Part shown: positions 28,531 to 41,340 of the stretch, piece after piece
How the letters are laid out: every line of letters starts with the position of its first letter
Numbering within the stretch: position 1 is the first letter of the stretch
Assembly: GCF_029227915.1 (NCBI RefSeq)
Contig: NC_079877.1
Location: forward strand, 36,111,851-36,175,850
Reading direction: 5' to 3'
Length of the DNA stretch: 64,000 nucleotides
Source: Hydractinia symbiolongicarpus
Taxonomy: Eukaryota; Cnidaria; Hydrozoa; Anthoathecata; Hydractiniidae
The notes under the pieces: generated by a model
Told to the model about the DNA's origin: nothing
The model's database searches: none
What the model saw: only the letters and a program-made list of their open reading frames with translations
Program-made: the position numbers and the translations under genes

Positions 28531-31500
28531 AAAAAACGTTTGGGAAATGAGTTTACTCCCTGGGTACTTTCTTTGCATACATTCGACTATACGGGCCAAG
28601 CCTGGGATTTACGGGAAATCGCGGGTTTTCGTTTGCCGGCGAATAAACCAATTTCATTAAGCGTCTCATCAAAAATGAAAACATTTCTGAAAACTACAAG
28701 TCTCATGCGTTGTAGTGGTGAAAAAATAATTTAAAAAATCGTTCGGAAAATGAGTTTACTCCCTGGGTACTTTCTTTGTATACCTTTGGCTATACGGGCC
28801 GAGTCCGGGATTTACGGGAAATCCCTGGTTTTCGTTTTCCGGCGATTAAACTTCTTTTATTCAGCATCTCATCAAAAATAAAAACATTCCTGAAAACTAC
28901 AAGTCTCATGCCTTTTAGTGGTGAAAAAATCATTTAAAAAATCGTTAAAGAAATAAGTTTACTCCCTGGGTACTTTCTTTGTATACTTTTGACTATACGG
29001 GCCGAGTCTGGGATTTACGGGAAATCGCGGGTTTTCGTTTGCCGGCGATTAAACTTCTTTTATTCAGCGTCTCATCAAAAATGAAAACATTTTTCAAAAC
29101 TACAAGTCTCACGCGTTTTAGTGGTAAAAAGATGATTTAAAAAATCGTTCTGGAAATGAGTTTACTCACAGGGTACTTTCTTTGTATACATTCGACTATA
29201 CGGGCCAAGCCCGGGATTTACGGGAATTCGCGGGTTTTCGTTTGCCAGCGATTAAACCTCTTTCATTAAGCGTCTCATGAAAAAAGAAAACATTTTTGAA
29301 AACTACAAGTCTCATGCCTTCTAGTGGTGAAAAAATAATTTAAAAAAACGTTTGGGAAATGAGTTTACTCCCTGGGTACTTTCTTTGTATATATTCGACT
29401 ATACGGGCCTAGCTCGGGATTTACGGGAAATCGCTAGTTTTCGTTTGCCGGCGATTAAACCTCTTTCATTAAGCGTCTCATCAAAAATGAAAACATTTTT
29501 GAAAACTACAAGTCTCATGCGTTTTAGTGGCGAAAAATAATTTAAAAAATCGTTCTGGAAATGAGTTTACTCCCTGAGTACTTTCTTTGTATAGTTTTGA
29601 CTATACGGGATGAGTCCGGGATTTACGGGAAATCGCTGGTTTTCGTTTGCCGGCGATTAAACTTCTTTTATTCAGCATCTCATCAAAAATAAAAACATTC
29701 CTGAAAACTACAAGTCTCATGCCTTTTAGTGGTGAAAAAATCATTTAAAAAATCGTTAAAGAAATAAGTTTACTCCCTGGGTACTTTCTTTGTATACTTT
29801 TGACTATACGGGCCGAGTCCGGGATTTACGGGAAATCGCGGGTTTTCGTTTGCCGGCGATTAAACTTCTTTTATTCAGCGTCTCATTAAAAATGAAAACA
29901 TTTTTGAAAACTACAAGTCTCACGCGTTTTAGTGGTAAAAAGATGATTTAAAAAATCGTTCTGGAAATGAGTTTACTCACAGGGTACTTTCTTTGTATAC
30001 ATTCGACTATACGGGCCAAGCCCGGGATTTACGGGAATTCGCGGGTTTTCGTTTGCCAGCGATTAAACCTCTTTCATTAAGCGTCTCATGAAAAAAGAAA
30101 ACATTTTTGAAAACTACAAGTCTCATGCCTTCTAGTGGTGAAAAAATAATTTAAAAAAACGTTTGGGAAATGAGTTTACTCCCTGGGTACTTTCTTTGTA
30201 TATATTCGACTATACGGGCCTAGCTCGGGATTTACGGGAAATCGCTAGTTTTCGTTTGCCGGCGATTAAACCTCTTTCATTAAGCGTCTCATCAAAAATG
30301 AAAACATTTTTGAAAACTACAAGTCTCATGCGTTTTAGTGGCGAAAAATAATTTAAAAAATCGTTCTGGAAATGAGTTTACTCCCTGAGTACTTTCTTTG
30401 TATAGTTTTGACTATACGGGATGAGTCCGGGATTTACGGGAAATCGCTGGTTTTCGTTTGCCGGCGATTAAACTTCTTTTATTCAGCGTCTCATCAAAAA
30501 TGAAAACATTCCTGAAAACTACAAGTCTCATGCCTTTTAGTGGTGAAAAAATCATTTAAAAAATCGTTAAAGAAATAAGTTTACTCCCTGGGTACTTTCT
30601 TTGTATACTTTTGACTATACGGCCGAGTCCGGGATTTACGGGAAATCGCGGGTTTTCGTTTGCCGGCGATTAAACCTCTTTCATTAAGCGTCTTATCAAA
30701 AATGAAAACATTTTTGAAAACTACAAGTCTCATGCCTTTTAGTGGCGAAAAAATGATTTAAAAAATCGTTCTGGAAATGAGTTTACTCCCTGAGTACTTT
30801 CTTTGTATAGTTTTGACTATACGGGCCGAGTCCGTGATTTACGGGAAATCCCTGGTTTTCGTTTGCCGGCGATTAAACTTCTTTTATTCAGCGTCTCATC
30901 AAAAATGAAAACATTCCTGAAAACTACAAGTCTCATGCGTTTTTGTGTTGAAAAAATAATTTAAAAAATCGTTCGGGAAATGCGTTTACTCCCTGGGTAC
31001 TTTCTTTGTATACCTTTGGCTATACGGGCCGAGTCCGGGATTTACGGGAATTCGCGGGTTTTCGTTTGCCGGCGATTAAACTTCTTTTATTCAGCGTCTC
31101 ATTAAAAATGAAAACATTTTTGAAAACTACAAGTCTCATGCGTTTTAGTGGTAAAAAGATGATTTAAAAAATCGTTCTGGAAATGAGTTTACTCACAGGG
31201 TACTTTCTTTGTATACATTCGACTATACGGGCCAAGCCCGGGATTTACGGGAACTCGCGGGTTTTCGTTTGCCAGCGATTAAACCTCTTTCATTAAGCGT
31301 CTAATCAAAAAAGAAAACATTTTTGAAAACTACAAGTCTCATGCCTTCTAGTGGTGAAAAAATAATTTAAAAAAACGTTTGGGAAATGAGTTTACTCCCT
31401 GGGTACTTTCTTTGTATACATTCGACTATACGGGCCAAGCCCGGGATTTACGGGAAATCGCGGGTTTTCGTTTGCCAGCGATTAAACCTCTTTCATTAAG

Positions 31501-34500
31501 CGTCTCATCAAAAAAGAAAATATTTTTAAAAACTACAAATGTCATGCGTTTTAGTGTTTAAAAAATAATTTAAAAAATCGTTCGGGAAATGAGTTTACTC
31601 CCTGGGTACTTTCTTTGTATACCTTTGGCTATACGGGCCGAGTCCGGGATTTACGGTAATTTGCGGGTTTTCGTTTGCCGGCGATTAAACTTCTTTTATT
31701 CAGCGTCTCATCAAAAATGAAAACATTCCTGAAAACTACAAGTCTCATGCCTTTTAGTGGTGAAAAAATCATTTAAAAAATCGTTAAAGAAATAAGTTTA
31801 CTCCCTGGGTACTTTCTTTGTATACTTTTGACTATACGGGCCGAGTCCGGGATTTACGGGAAATCGCGGGTTTTCGTTTGCCGGCGATTAAACCTCTTTC
31901 ATTAAGCGTCTTATCAAAAATGAAAACATTTTTGAAAACTACAAGTCTCATGCCTTTTAGTGGCGAAAAAATGATTTAAAAAAACGTTTGGGAAATGAGT
32001 TTACTCCCTGGGTACTTTCTTTGTATATATTCGACTATACGGGCCTAGCTCGGGATTTACGGGAAATCGCTAGTTTTCGTTTGCCGGCGATTAAACCTCT
32101 TTCATTAAGCGTCTCATCAAAAATGAAAACATTTTTGAAAACTACAAGTCTCATGCGTTTTAGTGGCGAAAAATAATTTAAAAAATCGTTCTGGAAATGA
32201 GTTTACTCCCTGAGTACTTTCTTTGTATAGTTTTGACTATACGGGATGAGTCCGGGATTTACGGGAAATCGCTGGTTTTCGTTTGCCGGCGATTAAACTT
32301 CTTTTATTCAGCATCTCATCAAAAATAAAAACATTCCTGAAAACTACAAGTCTCATGCCTTTTAGTGGTGAAAAAATCATTTAAAAAATCGTTAAAGAAA
32401 TAAGTTTACTCCCTGGGTACTTTCTTTGTATACTTTTGACTATACGGGCCGAGTCCGGGATTTACGGGAAATCGCGGGTTTTCGTTTGCCGGCGATTAAA
32501 CTTCTTTTATTCAGCGTCTCATTAAAAATGAAAACATTTTTGAAAACTACAAGTCTCACGCGTTTTAGTGGTAAAAAGATGATTTAAAAAATCGTTCTGG
32601 AAATGAGTTTACTCACAGGGTACTTTCTTTGTATACATTCGACTATACGGGCCAAGCCCGGGATTTACGGGAATTCGCGGGTTTTCGTTTGCCAGCGATT
32701 AAACCTCTTTCATTAAGCGTCTCATGAAAAAAGAAAACATTTTTGAAAACTACAAGTCTCATGCCTTCTAGTGGTGAAAAAATAATTTAAAAAAACGTTT
32801 GGGAAATGAGTTTACTCCCTGGGTACTTTCTTTGTATATATTCGACTATACGGGCCTAGCTCGGGATTTACGGGAAATCGCTAGTTTTCGTTTGCCGGCG
32901 ATTAAACCTCTTTCATTAAGCGTCTCATCAAAAATGAAAACATTTTTGAAAACTACAAGTCTCATGCGTTTTAGTGGCGAAAAATAATTTAAAAAATCGT
33001 TCTGGAAATGAGTTTACTCCCTGAGTACTTTCTTTGTATAGTTTTGACTATACGGGATGAGTCCGGGATTTACGGGAAATCGCTGGTTTTCGTTTGCCGG
33101 CGATTAAACTTCTTTTATTCAGCGTCTCATCAAAAATGAAAACATTCCTGAAAACTACAAGTCTCATGCCTTTTAGTGGTGAAAAAATCATTTAAAAAAT
33201 CGTTAAAGAAATAAGTTTACTCCCTGGGTACTTTCTTTGTATACTTTTGACTATACGGGCCGAGTCCGGGATTTACGGGAAATCGCGGGTTTTCGTTTGC
33301 CGGCGATTAAACCTCTTTCATTAAGCGTCTTATCAAAAATGAAAACATTTTTGAAAACTACAAGTCTCATGCCTTTTAGTGGCGAAAAAATGATTTAAAA
33401 AATCGTTCTGGAAATGAGTTTACTCCCTGAGTACTTTCTTTGTATAGTTTTGACTATACGGGCCGAGTCCGTGATTTACGGGAAATCCCTGGTTTTCGTT
33501 TGCCGGCGATTAAACTTCTTTTATTCAGCGTCTCATCAAAAATGAAAACATTCCTGAAAACTACAAGTCTCATGCGTTTTTGTGTTGAAAAAATAATTTA
33601 AAAAATCGTTCGGGAAATGCGTTTACTCCCTGGGTACTTTCTTTGTATACCTTTGGCTATACGGGCCGAGTCCGGGATTTACGGGAATTCGCGGGTTTTC
33701 GTTTGCCGGCGATTAAACTTCTTTTATTCAGCGTCTCATTAAAAATGAAAACATTTTTGAAAACTACAAGTCTCATGCGTTTTAGTGGTAAAAAGATGAT
33801 TTAAAAAATCGTTCTGGAAATGAGTTTACTCACAGGGTACTTTCTTTGTATACATTCGACTATACGGGCCAAGCCCGGGATTTACGGGAACTCGCGGGTT
33901 TTCGTTTGCCAGCGATTAAACCTCTTTCATTAAGCGTCTAATCAAAAAAGAAAACATTTTTGAAAACTACAAGTCTCATGCCTTCTAGTGGTGAAAAAAT
34001 AATTTAAAAAAACGTTTGGGAAATGAGTTTACTCCCTGGGTACTTTCTTTGTATACATTCGACTATACGGGCCAAGCCCGGGATTTACGGGAAATCGCGG
34101 GTTTTCGTTTGCCAGCGATTAAACCTCTTTCATTAAGCGTCTCATCAAAAAAGAAAATATTTTTAAAAACTACAAATGTCATGCGTTTTAGTGTTTAAAA
34201 AATAATTTAAAAAATCGTTCGGGAAATGAGTTTACTCCCTGGGTACTTTCTTTGTATACCTTTGGCTATACGGGCCGAGTCCGGGATTTACGGTAATTTG
34301 CGGGTTTTCGTTTGCCGGCGATTAAACTTCTTTTATTCAGCGTCTCATCAAAAATGAAAACATTCCTGAAAACTACAAGTCTCATGCCTTTTAGTGGTGA
34401 AAAAATCATTTAAAAAATCGTTAAAGAAATAAGTTTACTCCCTGGGTACTTTCTTTGTATACTTTTGACTATACGGGCCGAGTCCGGGATTTACGGGAAA

Positions 34501-35640
34501 TCGCGGGTTTTCGTTTGCCGGCGATTAAACCTCTTTCATTAAGCGTCTTATCAAAAATGAAAACATTTTTGAAAACTACAAGTCTCATGCCTTTTAGTGG
34601 CGAAAAAATGATTTAAAAAATCGTTCTGGAAATGAGTTTACTCCCTGAGTACTTTCTTTGTATAGTTTTGACTATACGGGCCGAGTCCGTGATTTACGGG
34701 AAATCCCTGGTTTTCGTTTGCCGGCGATTAAACTTCTTTTATTCAGCGTCTCATCAAAAATGAAAACATTCCTGAAAACTACAAGTCTCATGCGTTTTTG
34801 TGTTGAAAAAATAATTTAAAAAATCGTTCGGGAAATGCGTTTACTCCCTGGGTACTTTCTTTGTATACCTTTGGCTATACGGGCCGAGTCCGGGATTTAC
34901 GGGAATTCGCGGGTTTTCGTTTGCCGGCGATTAAACTTCTTTTATTCAGCGTCTCATTAAAAATGAAAACATTTTTGAAAACTACAAGTCTCATGCGTTT
35001 TAGTGGTAAAAAGATGATTTAAAAAATCGTTCTGGAAATGAGTTTACTCACAGGGTACTTTCTTTGTATACATTCGACTATACGGGCCAAGCCCGGGATT
35101 TACGGGAACTCGCGGGTTTTCGTTTGCCAGCGATTAAACCTCTTTCATTAAGCGTCTAATCAAAAAAGAAAAGATTTTTGAAAACTACAAGTCTCATGCC
35201 TTCTAGTGGTGAAAAAATAATTTAAAAAAACGTTTGGGAAATGAGTTTACTCCCTGGGTACTTTCTTTGTATACATTCGACTATACGGGCCAAGCCCGGG
35301 ATTTACGGGAAATCGCGGGTTTTCGTTTGCCAGCGATTAAACATCTTTCATTAAGCGTCTCATCAAAAAAGAAAATATTTTTAAAAACTACAAATGTCAT
35401 GCGTTTTAGTGTTTAAAAAATAATTTAAAAAATCGTTCGGGAAATGAGTTTACTCCATGGGTACTTTCTTTGTATACCTTTGGCTATACGGGCCGAGTCC
35501 GGGATTTACGGTAATTTGCGGGTTTTCGTTTGCCGGCGATTAAACTTCTTTTATTCAGCGTCTCATCAAAAATGAAAACATTTTTGAAAACTACAAGCCT
35601 CATGCCTTCTAGTAGTGAAAAAATAATTTAAAAAAACGTT
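28530..35640 (+). repeat. 4-, 6- and 13-monomer higher-order repeats (812, 1218 and 2636-2637 bp)
   Basis: A monomer with GGGCCTAGCTCGGGATTTAC occurs near 29407, 30218, 32043 and 32854, giving spacings of 811, 1825 and 811 bp. The 2636-2637 bp sum is 13 monomers less 2-3 bases. The missing bases are visible as CGAAAAATAATTT (one A short) and ATACGGCCGAG (one G short near 30620). A second marker monomer with AAGAAAATATTTTTAAAAAC occurs near 31515, 34152 and 35370, giving 2637 and then 1218 bp. The large unit was therefore duplicated and a six-monomer piece duplicated again at its right end. Confidence 0.85.
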
Positions 35641-38600
35641 CGGGAAATGAGTTTACTCCCTGGGTACTTTCTTTGTATACCTTTGGCTATACGGGCCGAG
35701 CCGGGATTTACGGGAATTCGCGGGTTTTCGTTTGCCAGCGATTAAACTTCTTTTATTCAGCGTCTCATCAAAAATGAAAACATTTTTGAAAACTACAAGC
35801 CTCATGCCTTCTAGTAGTGAAAAAATAATTTAAAAAAACGTTCGGGAAATGAGTTTACTCCCTGGGTACTTTCTTTGTATATATTTGACTATACGGGCCT
35901 AGCTCGGGACTTACGGGAAATCGCTAGTTTTCGTTTGCCGGCAATTAAACCTCTTTCATTAAGCGTCTCATCAAAAATGAAAACATTTTTGAAAACTACA
36001 AGTCTCATGCCTTTTAGTGGTGAAAAAATAATTCAAAAAATCGTTCGGGAAATGAGTTTACTTCCTGGGTACTTTCTTTGTATACATTCGACTATACGGG
36101 CCAATCCTGGGATTAACGGGAAATCGCGGGTTTTCGTTTGCCGGCGATTAAACCTCTTTCATTAAGCGTCTCATCAAAAATGAAAACATTTTGGAAAACT
36201 ACAAGTCTCATGCGTTTTAATGGTGAAAAAATAATTTAAAAAATCGTTCGGGAAATGAGTTTACTTCCCGGGTACTTTCTCTGTATACTTTTGACTATAC
36301 GGGCCGAGTCCGGGATTTACGGGAAATCGCTGGTTTTCGTTTGCCGGCGATTAAACTTCTTTTATTCAGCGTCTCATCAAAAATGAAAATATTCCTGAAA
36401 ACTACAAGTCTCATGCCTTTTAGTGGTGAAAAAATAATTTAAAAAATCGTTCAAGAAATAAGTTTACTCCCTGGGTACTTTCTTTGTATACTTTTGACTA
36501 TACGGGTAGAGTCCGGGATTTACGGGAAATCGCGGGTTTTCGTTTGCCGGCGATTAAACTTCTTTTATTCAGCGTCTCATCAAAAATGAAAACATTTTTG
36601 AAAACTACAAGTCTCATGCGTTTTAGTGGTAAAAAGATGATTTAAAAAATCGTTCTGGAAATGAGTTTACTCACAGGGTACTTTCTTTGTATACATTCGA
36701 CTATACGGGCCAAGCCCGGGATTTACGGCAAATCGCGGGTTTTCGTTTGCCGGCGATTAAACCTCTTTCATTTAGCGTCTCATCAAAAATGAAAACATTT
36801 TTGAAAACTACAAGTCTCATGCCTTTTAGTGGTGAAAAAATAATTCAAAAAATCGTTCGGGAAATGAGTTTACTCCCTGGGTACTTTCTTTGTATACATT
36901 CGACTATACGGGCCAAGCCTGGGATTTACGGGAAATCGCGGGTTTTCGTTTGCCGGCGATTTAACCTCTTTCATTAAGCGTCTCATCAAAAATGAAAACA
37001 TTTTTGAAAACTACAAGTCTCATGCGTTTTAGTGGTGAAAAAATAATTTAAAAAATCGTTCGGGAAATGAGTTTACTTCCTGGGTACTTTCTCTGTATAC
37101 TTTTGACTATACGGGCCGAGTCCGGGATATACGGGAAATCGCGGGTTTTCGTTTGCCGGCGATTAACCTTCTTTTATTCAGCGTCTCATCAAAAATAAAA
37201 ACATTTTTGAAAACTACAAGTCTCATGCGTTTTAGTGTTGAAAAAATAATTTAAAAAATCGTTCGGGAAATGCGTTTACTCCCTGGGTACTTTCTTTGTG
37301 TACCTTTGGCTATACGGGCCGAGTCCGGGATTTACGGGAATTCGCGGGTTTTCGTTTGCCAGCGATTAAACTTCTTTTATTCAGCGTCTCATCAAAAATG
37401 AAAACATTTTTGAAAACTACAAGTCTCATGCGTTTTAGCGGTGAAAAGATAATTTAAAAAATCGTTCTGGAAATGAGATTACTGACAGGTTACTTTCTTT
37501 GTATACATTCGACTATACGGGCCAAGCCCGGGATTTACGGGAAATCGCGGGTTTTCGTTTGCCAGCGATTAAACCTCTTTCATTAAGCGTCTCATCAAAA
37601 AAGAAAACTTTTTTGAGAAGTACAAGTCTCATGCCTTCTAGTGGTGAAAAAATAATTTAAAAAAACGTTCGGGAAATGAGTTTACTCCCTGGGTACTTTC
37701 TTTGTATACATTCGACTATACGGGCCGAGTCCGGGATTTACGGGAAATCGCTGGTTTTCGTTTGCCGGCGATTAAACTTCTTTTATTCAGCGTCTCATCA
37801 AAAATGAAAACATTTTTGAAAACTACAAGTCTCATGCGTTTTAGCGGTGAAAAGATAATTTAAAAAATCGTTCTGGAAATGAGATTACTGACAGGTTACT
37901 TTCTTTGTATACATTCGACTATACGGGCCAAGCCCGGGATTTACGGGAAATCGCGGGTTTTCGTTTGCCAGCGATTAAACCTCTTTCATTAAGCGTCTCA
38001 TCAAAAAAGAAAACTTTTTTGAGAAGTACAAGTCTCATGCCTTCTAGTGGTGAAAAAATAATTTAAAAAAACGTTCGGGAAATGAGTTTACTCCCTGGGT
38101 ACTTTCTTTGTATACATTCGACTATACGGGCCGAGTCCGGGATTTACGGGAAATCGCTGGTTTTCGTTTGCCGGCGATTAAACTTCTTTTATTCAGCGTC
38201 TCATCAAAAATAAAAACATTTTTGAAAACCACAAGTCTTATGCCTTTTAGTGGTGAAAAGATAATTTAAAAAATCGTTCTGGAAATGAGTTTACTCACAG
38301 GGTACTTTCTTTGTATACATTCGACTATACGGGCCAAGCCTGGGATTTACGGGAAATCGCGGGTTTTCGTTTGCCAGCGATTAAACCTCTTTCATTAAGC
38401 GTCTCATCAAAAAAGAAAACATTTTTGAGAAGTACAAGTCTCATGCCTTCTAGTGGTGAAAAAATAATTTAAAAAAACGTTCTGGAAATGAGTTTACTCC
38501 CTGGGTACTTTCTTTGTATACATTCGACTATACGGGCCAAGTTCGGGATTTACGGGAAATCGCTGGTTTTCGTTTGCCGGCGATTAAACTTCTTTTATTC

Positions 38601-41340
38601 AGCGTCTCATCAAAAATAAAAACATTTTTAGAAACTGGTCTCATACGTCTTAGTGTTGAAAAAATAATTTAAAAAAATCTTTCGGGAAATGCGTTTACTT
38701 CCTGGGTACTTTCTTTGTATACATTCGACTATACGGGCCAAGCCCGGGATTTACGGGAAATCGCGGGTTTTCGTTTGTCAGCGATTAAACCTCTTTCATT
38801 AAGCGTCTCATCAAAAAAGAAAACATTTTTGAGAAGTACAAGTCTCATGCCTTCTAGTGGTGAAAAACTAATTTAAAAAAACGTTCTGGAAATGAGTTTA
38901 CTCCCTGGGTACTTTCTTTGTATACATTCGACTATACGGGCCAAGCCTGAGATTTACGGGAAATCGCGGGTTTTAGTTTGCCGGCGATTAAACCTCTTTC
39001 ATTAAGCGTCTCATCAAAAATGAAAACATTTTTGAAAACTACAAGTCTCATGCCTTTTAGTGGTGAAAAAATAATTCAAAAAATCGTTCGGGAAATGAGT
39101 TTACTCCCTGGGTACTTTCTTTGTATACATTCGACTATACGGGCCAAGCCTGGGATTTACGGGAAATCGCGGGTTTTCGTTTGCCGGCGATTTAACCTCT
39201 TTCATTAAGCGTCTCATCAAAAATGAAAACATTTTTGAAAACTACAAGTCTCATGCGTTTTAGTGGTGAAAAAATAATTTAAAAAATCGTTCGGGAAATG
39301 AGTTTACTTCCTGGGTACTTTCTCTGTATACTTTTGACTATACGGGCCGAGTCCGGGATATACGGGAAATCGCGGGTTTTCGTTTGCCGGCGATTAACCT
39401 TCTTTTATTCAGCGTCTCATCAAAAATAAAAACATTTTTGAAAACTACAAGTCTCATGCGTTTTAGTGTTGAAAAAATAATTTAAAAAATCGTTCGGGAA
39501 ATGCGTTTACTCCCTGGGTACTTTCTTTGTGTACCTTTGGCTATACGGGCCGAGTCCGGGATTTACGGGAATTCGCGGGTTTTCGTTTGCCAGCGATTAA
39601 ACTTCTTTTATTCAGCGTCTCATCAAAAATGAAAACATTTTTGAAAACTACAAGTCTCATGCGTTTTAGCGGTGAAAAGATAATTTAAAAAATCGTTCTG
39701 GAAATGAGATTACTGACAGGTTACTTTCTTTGTATACATTCGACTATACGGGCCAAGCCCGGGATTTACGGGAAATCGCGGGTTTTCGTTTGCCAGCGAT
39801 TAAACCTCTTTCATTAAGCGTCTCATCAAAAAAGAAAACTTTTTTGAGAAGTACAAGTCTCATGCCTTCTAGTGGTGAAAAAATAATTTAAAAAAACGTT
39901 CGGGAAATGAGTTTACTCCCTGGGTACTTTCTTTGTATACATTCGACTATACGGGCCGAGTCCGGGATTTACGGGAAATCGCTGGTTTTCGTTTGCCGGC
40001 GATTAAACTTCTTTTATTCAGCGTCTCATCAAAAATAAAAACATTTTTGAAAACCACAAGTCTTATGCCTTTTAGTGGTGAAAAGATAATTTAAAAAATC
40101 GTTCTGGAAATGAGTTTACTCACAGGGTACTTTCTTTGTATACATTCGACTATACGGGCCAAGCCTGGGATTTACGGGAAATCGCGGGTTTTCGTTTGCC
40201 AGCGATTAAACCTCTTTCATTAAGCGTCTCATCAAAAAAGAAAACATTTTTGAGAAGTACAAGTCTCATGCCTTCTAGTGGTGAAAAAATAATTTAAAAA
40301 AACGTTCTGGAAATGAGTTTACTCCCTGGGTACTTTCTTTGTATACATTCGACTATACGGGCCAAGTTCGGGATTTACGGGAAATCGCTGGTTTTCGTTT
40401 GCCGGCGATTAAACTTCTTTTATTCAGCGTCTCATCAAAAATAAAAACATTTTTAGAAACTGGTCTCATACGTCTTAGTGTTGAAAAAATAATTTAAAAA
40501 AATCTTTCGGGAAATGCGTTTACTTCCTGGGTACTTTCTCTGTATACTTGTGACTATACGGGCCGAGTCCGGGATTTACGGGAAATCGCGGGTTTTCGTT
40601 TGCCGGCGATTAAACTTCTTTTATTCAGCGTCTCATCAAAAATAAAAACATTTTTGAAAACTACAAGTCTCATGCGTTTTAGTGTTGAAAAAATAATTTA
40701 AAAAATCGTTCTGGAAATGAGTTTACTCACAGGGTACTTTCTTTGTATACATTCGACTATACGGGCCAAGCCCGGGATTTACGGGAAATCGCGGGTTTTC
40801 GTTTGTCAGCGATTAAACCTCTTTCATTAAGCGTCTCATCAAAAAAGAAAACATTTTTGAGAAGTACAAGTCTCATGCCTTCTAGTGGTGAAAAACTAAT
40901 TTAAAAAAACGTTCTGGAAATGAGTTTACTCCCTGGGTACTTTCTTTGTATACATTCGACTATACGGGCCAAGCCTGAGATTTACGGGAAATCGCGGGTT
41001 TTAGTTTGCCGGCGATTAAACCTCTTTCATTAAGCGTCTCATCAAAAATGAAAACATTTTTGAAAACTACAAGTCTCATGCGTTTTAGTGGTGAAAAAAT
41101 AGTTTAAAAAATCGTACGGGAAATGAGTTTACTTCCTGGGTACTTTCTCTGTATACTTTTGACTATACGGGCCGAGTCCGGGAGTTACGGGAAATCGCGG
41201 GTTTTCGTTTGCCGGCGATTAAACTTCTTTTATTCAGCGTCTCATCAAAAATAAAAACATTTTTGAAAACTACAAGTCTCATGCGTTTTAGTGTTGAAAA
41301 AATAATTTAAAAAATCGTTCTGGAAATGAGTTTACTCACA
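35641..41340 (+). repeat. 9- to 11-monomer higher-order repeat with internal dimer duplication
   Basis: The marker GCGTTTTAGCGGTGAAAAG ends its AGCG at 37440, 37846 and 39671. The first two are 406 bp apart, a tandem dimer duplication; 37440 to 39671 is 2231 bp. The rare AGAAACTGGTCTCATACGTC marker occurs near 38630 and 40455, 1825 bp apart. The GTTTGTCAGCG marker occurs at 38773 and 40801, 2028 bp apart. The two copies of the unit thus differ by whole monomers: copy 1 has an extra dimer and copy 2 has one extra monomer at a different place. Confidence 0.8.
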
